Assembly: GCA_914767715.1 (NCBI GenBank)
Contig: OU612069.1
Span: forward strand, 13,203,387 to 13,267,386
Source: Membranipora membranacea
Taxonomy: Eukaryota; Bryozoa; Gymnolaemata; Cheilostomatida; Membraniporidae
Reading direction: 5' to 3'
Length of the DNA stretch: 64,000 nt
Part shown: piece after piece, positions 38,941 through 51,873 of the stretch
How the letters are laid out: each line of letters starts with the position of its first letter
Position numbering within the stretch: position 1 is the stretch's first letter
Position numbers and translations under genes: made by a program
The notes under the pieces: generated by a model
Told to the model about the DNA's origin: nothing
Databases searched by the model: none
The model's input: only the letters and a program-made list of their open reading frames with translations

Positions 38941-39477
38941 TTAAAGACTTTGTTTGAGGCTGCTCTTTTGTATCACATCTTATTCTCCATATTTTATTCT
39001 ATCATGTGAGCGATTTTCAGCTTTAGAATCCAAATATTGTGGAAGTTATGGCCTCTCAAACTTCCAGGGTGATTGCCTTCAATCGGCATTGGGAATAAGC
39101 GGATGTTTCCCCTGGGGTATGTCACAACCATAGACATGTGACATAGACATTATGAGTTATTAGTTAATACACTAATAATCACATAATATTTGATGATCAA
39201 AATTCAGACCTGGGTGGGAATCGAACCCGGATCCCCATACCTATAGGCAACGACGCTACCATCACGCCACTTGGACCAACTAGGTTAGCTGATTGTGACG
39301 TACCCTAGGGATTGCCGGCTGATTTTTACTGCCGATAAATTGCCGTCACCTTTGAAGTTTGAGAGGCCATAACTTCCTCAATATTTAGATTCTAAAGCTG
39401 AAAATCGCTCGAATGATAGAATAAAATATGGAGAATAAGATGTGATACAAAAGAGCAGCCTAAAACAAAGTCTTTAA
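38941..39477. mobile_element. Foldback element with tRNA-like core
   Basis: About 135-bp inverted repeats (38941-39075 and 39345-39477, ends TTAAAGACTTTG) surround a centre that on the minus strand (39207-39282) reads like a tRNA: A-box TGGCGTGATGGTAGCGTCG, B-box GGTTCGATTCC. The outer arms are highly complementary. No coding frame. Confidence 0.7.
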
Positions 39478-39955
39478 AGGGGGTTTCAGTTCAGATTCAC
39501 TTTCTCATATCCCTATCCAGGTTGATAGGTCAACCAATTCCGATTCTGTACATTAGCTCAATTTTGGTGCAAAATACATCAAAGAGTTTTGTTTACATTG
39601 ATAAAGAAGAATTTTGATGTCATAAGTGGGACACTCATAAACAATGCCCTATCAACCAATAATTACTAATTTACTTTCAGCAATTTTTCTCAGAAAAAAG
39701 TTATTATTTTCGAAAAATCATTATAGCTACACATTCCCCAACTATATTTGACTCTGCTGATGGATTTATGAAAGCTTATTTCTTTTTTTCAAAAAAGGAA
39801 ATTAGATACAAAAAAATTGTAGGAATACAATAATTTTTAGTTCAGCTTTTAGTTCAATGACAGTGTCACAATTTCTGCCACAGCAGGTGCACTGCAAATA
39901 TTGAATTTTTAGTGAATCAAAATCGATTGATCATTAATTATCATGCTTTACGCTA
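39478..39955. other. No gene seen
   Basis: AT-rich spacer between two transposons, with no recognised feature. Confidence 0.4.
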
Positions 39956-39959
39956 TTAA

Positions 39960-41842
39960 ACAACTAGGTGGCTCAATTTTATTCATGCATCAAATTATCC
40001 TCTTATTCTTCAGCTCCGTAATGATGTGCTTCTTTAGAAAATTGGTCCACTCTTAGTGCATTTTTTATCTATCGCAGTAGAGGCCTTCCCGAAAACGCTC
40101 ACATCAAGCCAGACTAACGTTTTGTGACGTCAGAGAGCTGTTTGAGTGATCAGCATATTGTAAAATCAAAACAAACAGAGCTATCTTGTATGCGATACAG
40201 CAGAAAATCCATGGTGCAGATTTTCATCTTCCACTATGAGCCTTTGCATCCACATCTCAATTGCAACCTCATGGAAGGGCACTGGTACCCCATCCCCAAA
40301 TTTGAGATATGATGGTCCAAAAAGTCAGCTTATTTGTGTGATTTCTGCAAATGTAGGTCAACACAGAGCACTGAACTAAGGCTATATTGTGTAGTAAGGT
40401 ATTTTATGAAAGGCCCCCATTGGGTACAATACCCCACTGAAATCCACTGGCTAAGTAAACAAACTTGGAATTTTATACTACAACAAGCACGGCGGTGTGT
40501 GTGTTCGATTGAGAATAAATGACACATGCTATAAACTGAGGTAAGCGCAGGTCAGATAATAAAATAATTGAGCGATAACTGAGTCATCGGCTGCACGAAG
40601 TTGGTGAAAATAGGGTGACGACGGAAAGGAGATCAAGAATTTTTAGACCTTAGCATTCCAATTTGTTTTAGCTTTAGACTTTAGGTAAAGCTTTAGACAT
40701 TAACTGTGTTACTGTTCTCACATTCTTGAAACTGACAAGCTTATCAGTATGCCTGCGTGCCGTTATGTATAATAATGTGAGCTTTACTAAAAACTTTCGG
40801 TGAAGACCTGCTGTTTGCCATCCATTGTATATTTTATATTTGGAGATTTTTAATTGATCCAACTTTATCAGCAGACAAATATTCTATGTGATGATAAAGT
40901 TCTAAATAATGTTCTGGGTAGATGGCGTGCCGAGGTAAATCAAAAAAATACTGTGCTGCGGCTAACTGTGACAAAGATTCTTTTTATTTGTTTAAATAGC
41001 CAGAAAATCAACCACATTTTTATTTACACAAATTTTTGCTGATTATGTAAATCAAAATCCATTTGTCATCAATTATTGTAATGTCCATTGAAATATTATT
41101 GTCTTTCTGCTTGAGAAACAAGCCTACCTCTACATGCATGTCTTCCACGGTCAGTTCTTGGGAAGAAACCTATTCCTTCACCATCAGTTGCCTGCCCTAT
41201 TCCTCCAGAATGGCCCAAGAAGCTTCATTCTCTGAATCAACAGATCTGTCACTTACATGAGTTATCTGACGACATTATTGCCATTGAAATATTTTGCACA
41301 AAACTAAGGATCGTGAATTTAATAATGTGTGTTGAATAATTGACAAATTGATCGTAGCTAATAAACTCTGGCTTTGTGAATTGGGGCTTGTATCATTCCT
41401 GTAATGGATGTTTATACGATGAGCATATTTTGCAATCATCATCATGAGGTAATTTATTATGAGCCACAATAATGTTTGTTTTGACAGCAATGTGATAATT
41501 TATGTGGGGAGAGCCTTGTCAAAGATTATAAAACATTGGCCATGTAGAGAAAACCGCATCCACTAGGATACTGTGTGTAGTCAACAAAGATGTTGATGAG
41601 TGACCTATTTAGCTAAAGTTGTTGAGGAATTTCTATCAACACAGCGCACTAACAGCTCTGTGACGTCAAATATCAAACCCTTTTCAGCGTTAATTTTATG
41701 CGAGCGTTTTTAGGAAGGCCTCTACTGCGATAGATATATAATGCACTTAGAGTGGATCAATTTTTTTAAGAAGCATATCATTTCGGAGGTAAAGAATCAG
41801 AGAATAATGTGATGCATAAGTAATATTGAGCCACCTAGTGGT
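39960..41842. mobile_element. TTAA-flanked DNA transposon, 1.9 kb, long TIRs
   Basis: Termini ACAACTAGGTGGC and its near-complement CCACCTAGTGGT are bounded by TTAA at 39956-39959 and 41843-41846. The inverted repeats extend about 145 bp (39960-40105 with 41700-41842; shared GGCCTTCC, ATCTATCGCAGTAG). A nearly identical copy, split by an insertion, lies at 55165-62045, and a 166-bp deletion form at 21007-21172. TTAA targets are typical of piggyBac-like transposons, but the termini are not the canonical CCC(T/C) and no transposase frame is visible (longest frames about 65 codons). I call it a non-autonomous family of uncertain superfamily. Confidence 0.75.
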
Positions 41843-42649
41843 TTAAATGGCTCAATGTAGCCTGCCGTGACCAAGACAAGCTTCGCTCCGTGTAATTACT
41901 GTGATGTCAAAAGTTTTTAGGATGTAAATTTGAGCATAGCAAATTGGTAAAAGTAAGTCTCATAAAATGAATTTTTGTCCATAATAATACTCCCCGCACA
42001 AGTTAACCCCTGGACTACCAAGTGCCTACAATTAATGCTGGACCTAAATTACAGTCTATCTTTAAATACATATTGTGATAATAACATAATAACTGTAAAC
42101 TGTGCTCCCTCTTGATTCTAAACCTTTGGAAACTCAACTCTTCAGACACTGGGATATTTCTAATAGATTTGGCGGCTCAAATAATAATAATATTGTTTCT
42201 CAATACTTATATATCTATTACTAACACATCCCATTTCAGCTTCACATCTGCACATCCACTATCACAAGGATGTTCTGTTGGTCAAATTCACATCGAATTG
42301 ATAGAATATGCTCACTAAAGCAGACATCTGCATTTGTCTTGATCAAGCCTGTAGACCTTAGTATATAGGGCAATGAAGATTAGGCTACCTTGCAACTTCA
42401 AAGCCTTTATGCAGCAAGACCTTTTTTTCCACACTCTCATCACCATAATTATCACAAAGCTCTCAACCATTGCCAAGGAAGGTCCGCAGTTACATGATGT
42501 TTTTGTATGGTAGCTCCTTCTTTAAGACTCTGGAGTGCATCAACAAGGAGTTGAGAAAATCCACATTGAGAGTTAATTTTTGCTTTTCGGATACTTTGGG
42601 TTACTGAATGACTGATTGTGCTGGTACCATATATGAGTGATCACTAAGG

Positions 42650-43020
42650 GGGCTCCCTGCACACAAAGCTGTCTTCAATTTCTTCAGAGAAAATAGAGCA
42701 ATCTTCAATTTTAAAACTCTCATCTTCAGAATAAATTCTTCAAAACAACTGGACCGTTGTGTTATCTCCTCATTTCTGCTTAGAATGACTCATGTGCTTG
42801 AGTTTTGGGTTTGTTTTGATTGGCTAATGAGTATAAATTTGTTATTGTTTGGAGTTAATTGTCAAAAACACCTAACTTGGGTAGCTAACTCCAAACTGTT
42901 GGACTGAATTCCAGCATAGAATCTTTTATTGATTTTTCATTTAAACTGACCAAATCATTTCTTCACTTTTAAAACACTCAATCTTCAATCTTTAGAAAAA
43001 AACGGGGGAGCCCCACTAAG
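42650..43020. mobile_element. MITE-like element with GGGGGCTCCC ends
   Basis: Short terminal inverted repeats (CTAAGGGGGCTCCC and the complement of GGGGGAGCCCCACTAAG) surround AT-rich DNA with repeated CTTCAAT motifs near both ends. No frame. The ends are approximate. Confidence 0.4.
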
Positions 43021-43273
43021 ATGAACAACCGCACCCCTTATCGTGCCATGAAACTAGGTAATGCAAGTGATATTTACCACAACAGCTAACTTTCCCCCTA
43101 CTTTCCCTCAGAGCCACCAATCACAGTTCTGGTCTATGACTACAAAATTTAGGAGCCCATTGGGAAAACCACACCTCATAAAATTTTAAAATGCATAGCT
43201 AGGTATACATGTGGATCTTTTTTCACGTCCTAACACTCAGATTTATTTGCAGTTAAGTAAGAAACATAATATT

Positions 43274-43690
43274 AGGCTGCCCCTAGAGAGGGACGCAGGA
43301 TGACCTAAGTCCTCGTACTGAGAATGTGATAGAGGGGTAAGGCTAAAAGAGACCTCCTGAACTGTGTGTGCAGCAAGCTGCCAAAACTGAAACTGGCAAA
43401 ATCAGCCATTGGCAGTGACACTCTTATCTCAACCAATAGGCCGAGAAGATTTATTTGCTGTTTGGTGAGAATCAGAAGGTAGGGCTGCCCCTAAAGACGG
43501 ACGCAGGATGACCTAAATCCTCATACTGAGAATGTGATACATCCTAGCAAACTAGAATGCATCCTAGGTGTGAGGCCATAGAAGACCTCCTGAACGTGGG
43601 TGTGCAGTAAGCTGTTAAAACTGTAACTGGCACAAATCGACCATCAGCAGTGACACTTTGACCTTTAGCCAATAGATCGAGAAAATTTAT
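43274..43690. repeat. Diverged 208-bp tandem duplication
   Basis: Two copies starting GGCTGCCCCTAGAGAGGGAC (43274) and GGCTGCCCCTAAAGACGGAC (43482) share most of their length, including GACGCAGGATGACCTAA and a GAGAA(A/G)ATTTATTT block. Confidence 0.75.
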
Positions 43691-46215
43691 TTTGCAACTG
43701 CATGAGGATGGCTACAAAACTTCAAGATAAATTGTCTTGGGTCAAACCCAAGAAGGTATATATTAACTGAGTGTGGTATGACTAACCTGTTGAGCTTTGT
43801 ACCAAGCTTAAATAAAGACAGAACCATTTCATCAATCCAGACACCATGCTCAAACCTGCTTTAAGAGCCAAAGGCAGTGAACCTGACAAAATTCGCAACT
43901 GCTTCCAGAACGCAATTAATTGTTGAACAAGGGTACACAATCTCATCAGCTAAATGGAATAATGCGAATGAACAAGCAAAATTCTCCAAGACTCTCAAAT
44001 ATAATGCTCAGTCGCGTTGTGAAAATAATATTTTCAAAACATATACATATATTATAATTTATGCAGTATTAAATGCTAAGTCCATTGCTTGCAACATTGT
44101 CGGGAAATTTACCTCGTCAGGATAGCCAGTGTGGTTAATAAAGTTCATAATATATGGGCTTGGCTTGATTAATCCCTATCTCCATCTTGTTCGGATGATC
44201 GCGTAAAGCCTAAAGTTTTAAAACTTCATTTAATTTCATGCCTTCTTTTTCACACGGCCTCATTCGTCAAGTTACATTGGTCGGTGATTATTGTAAAGTA
44301 TAAAAAAAAACCAAAAAAACAGCAACTTGCCAGTCGAAATGTTTGTGTAAAAAAAAGGCTACCAGCCAGGCTTACAAATATGCTAGGATTTTATTTTGTA
44401 TACTAACTTACTAAAACCTACAGAATGTCAAAGATATAATTTGATTAATAGGTACAACTAATAAGTGCGTCTAGTTTCATCTGCTAGAAAACATGAAGAG
44501 CAAAGTTGTAAGAGGGAGGATATCTGGTTGCTAAAAATAGGTACAGTTGTAGCATTTCAATTGCAGTAATGAAGGATTATAATAACATACAAAACACAGT
44601 GAAGGAATTGAATGCATCGATAGAATGTAGCGTCAGTATTTTATGTATATGACAGTCAAAGACTAAAATTCAACGCAACATCTAGACTGGGATGCAGTCC
44701 AACAATATGGAGCTATCTACTCAGGTTGGGTGTGTTGAGCAGACAACTCTATACAATAATAAACAAAAACCCATCAGCCAATCAAAACAAAACCAAAACA
44801 CAAGCACATGGGTTTATTCTGAAATTCACAATTATAGTGAATCATGAGTAGATAGCACCACAGAAGCAATATCCAACACAACCCGTAATTCAGACAAGGC
44901 CCCATTGTTGGCCTGAATCCCAGGCTACCACAACATCTTATTTAACCGTTTTTTGGTTTTTGGAGTGAAATATGTAAATGTTTTGGTCCAAATATAGCTA
45001 GTTTAGCTACAAAATGTCAATTATAATGAGATGTAAAGCAATTTTTCAATAAGAATGGTGTAACCAACCAGGCACTCCCTGAAGATTAAACAAATAGGTC
45101 ATAATAGGTAGTATGTCCCCATAGATATAATGTTACAATAAAACAAATTTTAATTTCTTAATAATTATGACCACTACAACTGGGTACACCCGGTGAATTA
45201 TACAGAACATAGATACACCAATAAAGTATAAAATGTGATCAGTATCCTGCCATCAAAAATTGTCCATGCCATCTTTTTTTAGAGCAAATATTGCTAGGCC
45301 TACTAGAGTTTATATAGCTAATTTGGAGAGGAATTAATGTTAGCTAGCATCAATATTGGCTAGCTATGGGCAGGGGTAATAAAAAGTAATGAGGTTTTGA
45401 GGGTATTTCAGGCATGGGAAAAAGCGAAAATTTCTTTTGTGAATGATTATTGACAAAACTCGATTTCACGTTAGCCAACATTATCACACCCTCATTACAT
45501 TATATGGACTTCTCCTTATCTAGCTAAGATTTACTGCTAACAATCAAAAAATCGACGTCTAATATAAGCTTAGTAATTAACAAACTATACTCTAGCTGAC
45601 ATTTAACTACTCTCGAGAAATTATCTGATGAAATAATCTGTTTTGTACAATACCAAGTTTTACACACAAGTCAACTGCATGTGGCTGATTTCAGTCATTA
45701 TCGTGGTGATGATTAGCAGGATATTAAAAAACCGTAACCAAATTTAGATCTCACTCTAGTCTGAGGCTCCCACACTCTTGCCCCCCCCCCCCCCGCACTG
45801 TCCGACGGCACCCATGTGTTACAATCACTGTCTGATTAATTTATCACTTTTTCATAAGTAGCTGTCTGACTTTAACATCCATTGATCAGCGGAAGCCTTT
45901 AAATTACTGAGCTACCCATGTCAAAGATTTATAGAATTACAGCATATATTCTATGGTCTATTGGTCATGTGAACACAATAAAAAAATAGACTAAGTTGAT
46001 GTCTATGTTACGATTACGATGTCTATTGATCACGATGCTGAACTTAGTAAATAAATTCTCTTCACTCCAGCCAGTCTCTACTAGCTAAGCCTAAGTAAGT
46101 AGTAGTTTTACAAACAGTATGAGATGCCAAATGAACAGGAAATCACAGGGGATAAGAAGAAGAATCAAATGTCAAACCAAGGACTACTCCTTGGTCAAAC
46201 TAAGAAATATTTGTG

Positions 46216-46510
46216 TTAGTTGGCTCCAGTCTTGATCGTAAATCCGAATCGTCGTGGCCTTGAAGAGGTCACAACGGATTCACCCAGGCTGTCCCACCCA
46301 CCCACGTCGCGACAGCCTGCCCAGGCTACCACCCCCCCTCTACTGACACGCCGAGTTAGAGGAGGGGGGGCAGTTTCGATGCGGACAAAATGGATCAAAC
46401 TTGATCTAGTTAACATGCGTCATCTGTCCGTAAGCAGTAACTGAGTTTGCCTGTACTGAAGTAACACAACTTGTTCCAATCGGGCAATTTGTGACATTTG
46501 TGATTTAGCC
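46216..46510. repeat. Dispersed hairpin-family copy
   Basis: A G/C-rich stem near 46320-46370 (CCCCCCTCTACTGAC...TTAGAGGAGGGGGG) is followed by GCAGTTTCGATGCGGACAAAATGGATCAA. Related tails occur near 4490, 12715 and 57045. No transposase was seen. Confidence 0.45.
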
Positions 46511-46707
46511 AAACAAAAAAATAGTACTAGCCAGAAGTAACGAGTGGATCTGCAAGTATGTCACACCAGACAGTGTTTGTATTAATTCTATTGGATATGA
46601 TGAAATAAAAAATCATATCTTGTTGAATAAAAATTATCATTTATTTGCCACAGGATACAAAAAAAAAAAAAATAACGCATCAAATATTTTAGTATTTTAT
46701 AAATCAT

Positions 46708-47648
46708 GCATAGTGGAAGTTCAGCTCATTGCAAGATGGGTCAAGAAGGACACATTCCTGGTGAATGTTCTGGTGGCGGATTGGGGGGAGGGGTGACTTA
46801 GCGTGAGGATTTTGTGGATTTGGCTCTAGCTCAGCTTTTGGGGACTCAAGCTAAGTCAGTGGATTTGGTGGGCTTTCAGAAGGAGGAAGATGTGGTGTTT
46901 CTTGTTGGTCATCAGGGAAGGAGGATTTGGCGCTCCTCGGGTGGTAGGTAGATTCGGGACTGGGGGATCTAGGGGTGGAGAAAGTTCTGTCAGAGGATTT
47001 GGTGGGTCTTCAGGAGTAGGAAGTGGTTGATTCAGTGGTGGGCATCTGGAGGTGGAGAAAGTTATGGTATTTACTCGAGGAGTTGGTGGGTCTTCAGGAG
47101 GAGGAAGTGGTGGATTCGGAAGAGGGGGATCTAGGGGTGGAGAAAGCTCTGGTGGTTACTCGAGGAGTGCCGTAACTATTGAGAAGAGAGTCACTTTACA
47201 AGACAATGTCCAAACTCCAGAAAAGTGTCTGCAGCTTGGTGAAGACGGTCATCTCTCAAAAGACTGTCCTCAAAACGAAGATAGACCATCCCTGGAGCGC
47301 CATGTACCATCTCTGGAGTACTATGTACCATCTCTGGAGTACTATGTACCATCTCTGGAGTACTATTTACCATCTCTGGAGTACTATGTACCATCTCTGG
47401 AGTATTATGTACCATCTCTGGAGTACTATGTACCATCTCTGGAGTACTATGTACCATCTCTGGAGTACTATGTACCATCTCTGGAGTACTATGTACCATC
47501 GGACAGCTATGATTGCCTCTCAATCTTCAGTTATATCCCGAGAAATTGTCCCAACTCCAGACAAGTGTCTGCAGCTTGTAGGAACTGTTGTGAAAAGGGT
47601 CATTTCTCAAAAGACTGCCCTCACGACGAAGATTGGCCACCTCTTTAG
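46708..47648 (+). pseudogene. Gly-rich zinc-knuckle (vasa/CNBP-like) gene remnant
   Basis: The sequence alternates Gly/Ser/Arg-rich stretches (SSGGGSGGFGRGGSRGG) with CCHC zinc knuckles, a layout typical of vasa-type RNA helicase N-termini and CNBP-like proteins, which bind single-stranded nucleic acid. Three knuckles are recognisable. HCKMGQEGHIPGEC near 46727 has its second Cys replaced by Met. KCLQLGEDGHLSKDC near 47224 has lost the CRNC part, apparently through a 12-base deletion compared with the third. CRNCCEKGHFSKDC near 47578 is intact. The Gly-rich parts between 46800 and 47050 are in shifted frames, and a 21-bp minisatellite interrupts the rest. No helicase core follows; the frame stops at 47646-47648, 42 bp before the desulfhydrase pseudogene. 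The open frame 47052-47648 (198 codons) could still be translated. Confidence 0.55.
47300..47500 (+). repeat. 21-bp minisatellite (VPSLEYY)
   Basis: About nine copies of a 21-bp unit, GTACCATCTCTGGAGTACTA plus T, lie within the zinc-knuckle frame and encode VPSLEYY repeats. The period is a multiple of three, so the frame is kept. Confidence 0.9.
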
Positions 47649-48984
47649 AACTTTGTTTTCTGGGGAGATAACTCTCGCCATTCACTTGTATCAAGAGGGG
47701 GTTGACAGAGAAACTGTCTCTTTAGCTAACCGGGACGGGAGGAATCGACTGATCTGTTCTGTCTGAATAGAGAATACGCCACCTTCAAAATTAAAAAAGC
47801 AAAATTCAAATATCCAGCTTTGGGTAAGCCATACTGTTAGCTTATACAAATTAATTACTCATCAAGATATATTTATATGTGAGCCAATGAAATTCTTTGA
47901 TAAAAATGTGTGAGCTGTAAGCTGAGAACATTGTGTCTGGGGTAGGCTCGTAACCTATGACATGAAATTCCAGCATAGCACTGCTCTAATGAACAAGTCG
48001 CTGTTCCGGACGTTTAGCTGATTTAATGAGATAATGCATTATTGTCATCATCATCATTTTTTATACAAAAACCTGACTGACACAAACAATTACTACATGC
48101 ATATTTGATGTACATCACAACCTCATTGGTATTACATGGTATACTGGTTGGATCAATGACGTATATTAGTTATTTATGTTTCAAAGCATGCGCTCTACCA
48201 AATGCAGAAAAAGGGCAGATGATATTGCAATGTATAGTTACAACTAATCAGTAATATAGGGACCTTTGAGATGAAAAAATCAATTGTCCAAGGCTGTTCA
48301 GTACAGGAAAATATTTCAACCATGGGTCAAGATCTTGCATCATTTCAGCAGGGAGCTGACAGCAAAAGTGAAAGCTCCTTCAATTTGACTCACCCAGAAT
48401 TTATCTATATGAATGGACAGTTTTCAAAGCTGGCCTTGTTAATTATAACAAAAATTCATACATACAAGAATCGTTGCATTCAATAGAAGTTAACTCCCCT
48501 TGCAACCAAACATGCAGTGGTGGACACAACTCTCACCTGAATGTAAGGACATTATCCTCTTTCCTTTAAACACCTCTGGTTTATTACGGAGGAGATGATT
48601 CATCCCAAAGGCAGCTTTACCAGTATAACAATTATCTAACAGCACACCTGGCTGTTCAGCTGTGTCAGCTATAAAATCTGAAAGTAGAGATTTTAAATTT
48701 GACGTAGATCTGCACCGGCAAATGACAGTAGATATTTTATTATTAAATTATCAAATGTTGATCACGGTATCAGGGTTCGATCAAATCCATGGCCCCCGAG
48801 TCTCTCTATGAGCATGTGTAATAAAAGCACCATGGTACACTAACGAATACAAGAAGTGGACCCGCTTAGTAACTTTGTTGTGATTAGTCAACTTGAATAC
48901 ATTCCAGCTAGTCTAACTCTAACTATAATTGGGACCTGGGGTTAAGTGGGGTTAAAATTTGCAAGTCCGTCTCTGACCGAACAC

Positions 48985-49195
48985 TGAGAAATAACAGTGC
49001 CTGGGGGGAGGGGGGGGATGCGCGGCCTCCGTACTCAGCGTCAAATTTCTTTCAGTTTGCAGGCAGGTCGGAGCACAGGGGGCGTCAATCGAGCCCAGAA
49101 GTCGGTCGATTGCAACGAGATTCGAACCCAAGACCTCCAACCAATGTGCATTTGAGGGCAGGCAGTCCAACCAACTGAGCTACCTCCTACTCCCA
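48985..49195 (-). repeat. tRNA-derived SINE
   Basis: The minus strand begins with a tRNA-like head (A-box TAGCTCAGTTGGTTGGAC, B-box GGGTTCGAATC) followed by a tRNA-unrelated body containing GACGCCCCCTGTGCTCC. It lies in a pseudogene intron. The right edge matches the tRNA-like 5' end; the 3' end is approximate. Confidence 0.6.
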
Positions 49196-50340
49196 GTTGT
49201 ATTTGATTGTAGATGACACCTGATTGGTCTGGCGTATTACAGCCTCTCCCCTACTTCATCACCCATATATTTTTAACCAACAACATACACAAGATGTCGA
49301 TCATTGCCAAGTAGAGTAACCGAAAAACCCTTTATTTGGCATACCAAGTTGTTCCGGTAGATTCCGATCATATCCGGGATGTTTGTAATCATCTTGTAGT
49401 GTGATTATATTCTCGCTCTTAGCTTTATCGGTGAGTCCATAAGCTGACAGGCTGTCGTTGATGAAACCATTAAAGTATGCAGGTCCATCACACACAAGCA
49501 CTCCGTGTATCCTGAAACAGAACTCAACTATGGCTAGAACGTAAAGGAAGCAGCATGGGTAACTTACAAGGATAGATGGTTTTCAAGGATTGTTTGCTCT
49601 TCTGTTCATCTGCATTTTTTCTTTACATTCTTTGATATGCAGGTCATCCGCACATTAATACTCTAAGTCGAGGCCAGCCCTGCCCACAAAACCAACCGAA
49701 CAAAACCCAACAACTAAGACCAGGACAACAAGATACTTGTCTATAGGGATAATTACTTCCTAGTTTGAGTTTAAGCATGTTAGCTTTTCAAGGGAGAAAA
49801 TCTTAAATGTTTTTTTGATTGTTACCTGTTGAAAAATTTCTTCAAAATGATCAAGATAGCCCCTGTTCCCAAGTGTGGTACAGATCCACCTACTGGGATA
49901 AGGTAGGAGTCCTCACCAGTCTTCTTTCTGTAACAGAATAATACTAAATTAGACTTAGTTCTAACAGGGAGAGTGAACATGTACGTATATATGTATGATT
50001 GCATGTATGCATATATATATATATATATATATATAAATGTATACACTTAAGGAGTAAATGTTAGCTAGATTTTGGTAGAGCTAGATTGGGGATGGCACTA
50101 AATTTTGACTGACTCAGTTAGGTGAGAGAAAGGAGGATGAGTAAATGTTTGCTATGATTATATTAAGCTATTTCTAGAATGTGCGAAAAGGCAAATTTTC
50201 ACTCCCGAAAATTCTCCACTCCTCTTGGGCATGATGTGTGAATGTCCAATACTCAAGTGACATGCTACTGCTGCAACAGTGTTATGCCATGATACAATGA
50301 GGAGTTGTCTTCTATCAAACCATTGAAAAGACAATTTCAC

Positions 50341-50450
50341 AACAAAATGATTGTAAATGATTGTAAACGATTGTAAACGATTGTAAATGATTGTAAATGA
50401 TTGTAAATGATTGTAAATGATTATCATTGATTATCATTGATTGTCAATAT
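50341..50450. repeat. 10-bp microsatellite (ATGATTGTAA)
   Basis: About ten tandem copies of ATGATTGTAA with ACGATTGTAA variants grade into ATTGATTATC units. Produces a spurious repetitive frame on the minus strand. Confidence 0.9.
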
Positions 50451-51873
50451 TCAATTTGATTTTGGAAACTTACAAAGTAGGAATTTTGCTACTTATTTAC
50501 TACTGAGACTGTCAAACTAACATGGTAATGCCCGTTATAGTTTCACAGCCATGCTTTAGGTTTCATTGCACACTGTGCTGTCTTTTTGTGATCAATGTTG
50601 TACCAGCTACCAGATAATTTACCCAGGCCACCCCACAAAACCAACCGGACAAAAACCCTACAACTTAGACTAAGAAACGATATAGGGATAATTATTTCCT
50701 AGTTAGAATTTAGGCAAGTTAGTTTAAGGGTGACTTAAATTTTACTAGCACCAATTTTATTTAGCAAACGGGGATATTATACTAAGTAATGAATTTGAGT
50801 AAAAAGGTCAACATCTCAAGCATGTCCCAAAAATAAAATTTTCTCTCCTGCGATTACTTTACACCTCTAGGGTTATCTAGTATATGGCCAGATGAATCAT
50901 CACAAACCTTAGCATCAGCCTGGTTCACAGAATAATGCACAAGCCTACACATAGTTAGATATGTTATAGATGGCCAGCGAATTGCGAATAAACGACTTGT
51001 CTCTTAAGTTATTCAGGATAATAGGAACGAGAAAACCGCGCGAACTGACGAGATGAATCAATTAGCATTACTCGCTATAAAGGCTCGCCGTGGTAATAGA
51101 TAATGTATGAGCCAAGATAAGATAACTACAAAATAGGAGGCTCAAAGGTCAGGCTAGAGTTTGTAAATTTCTTAGATATCGAGCATCTAAAACCAAGTGT
51201 TGTTCCCGTAATATAAGATCATTTGTATGTTAATTTTCTTCTATATCCTAACCAAAGTAGCCTGTCATTTAGAACTTGTCATTTTGTCATGCTGACTGTG
51301 TCATCACACTAAGGAAGTTCCAAATTTGATCTGCATTGCATTTCATGCAACTAAAAAAAATCCTAAGCCACTCTCAATTGACATGGATATAAAGAGTGAT
51401 AAGATTGATGTCTGCAATGACAATAATATGAAGAATATTATATTGGGAGTATGTCAACAGGGACACCTGATATCGTTCTATCATTGGTCATAATATTTAG
51501 AATGATTCGATGCTCGATGGCTGAGATACTGAAGAAGGCCACGTTGTTACCTGAGACCTCAGTACAGTAGGGAGTTTAAGATAATACCAGGCCTTAAAAC
51601 AATTGAAAACCTAGGGCCTGGGTAGTCTAAGTGCTCAGACTCCAAGGCGCATGGAGTTACCTGCGCCAGCTATCAAACTGGTAACAGGCAACAGGTAACT
51701 CCCTGCGCCTTGGAGTCGGAGCACTTAGATTAGGGCCTGGGAAGAGATGTCAACACTTACTTAATATTCTGACCCAGTTTCTCCATTCTAGGTTTGATAT
51801 GTGTTATATTAGGTGATCGTGTCTATGTGAACTGTGTATTAGCACTGCAGAGCTGACTTATCAACAAATCCCC

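Larger units (their letters stand above)
41847..46215. other. Repeat-rich intergenic DNA, no gene
   Basis: No recognisable coding region. Identified items are the element at about 42650-43020, the tandem repeat at 43274-43690, and a region at 44690-44910 that resembles 42790-42930 in inverted orientation. A C-homopolymer lies at about 45781-45794. Confidence 0.4.

Noticed and set aside
39207-39282. Possible functional tRNA gene on the minus strand
   Set aside because: Good A and B boxes, but stem pairing is imperfect and it lies at the centre of a foldback transposon, so a tRNA-derived repeat is more likely.
41063-41260. 65-codon frame conserved in both TTAA-flanked transposon copies
   Set aside because: The copies are nearly identical throughout, so conservation carries no coding signal, and no domain is recognisable.
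47179-47766. 195-codon plus frame and 110-codon minus frame over the zinc-knuckle region
   Set aside because: Shadows created by the in-frame 21-bp minisatellite. The zinc-knuckle residues are read only in the 47052-47648 frame.
50341-50450. CRISPR-like short regular repeats
   Set aside because: Contiguous 10-bp microsatellite without spacers in a eukaryotic genome.
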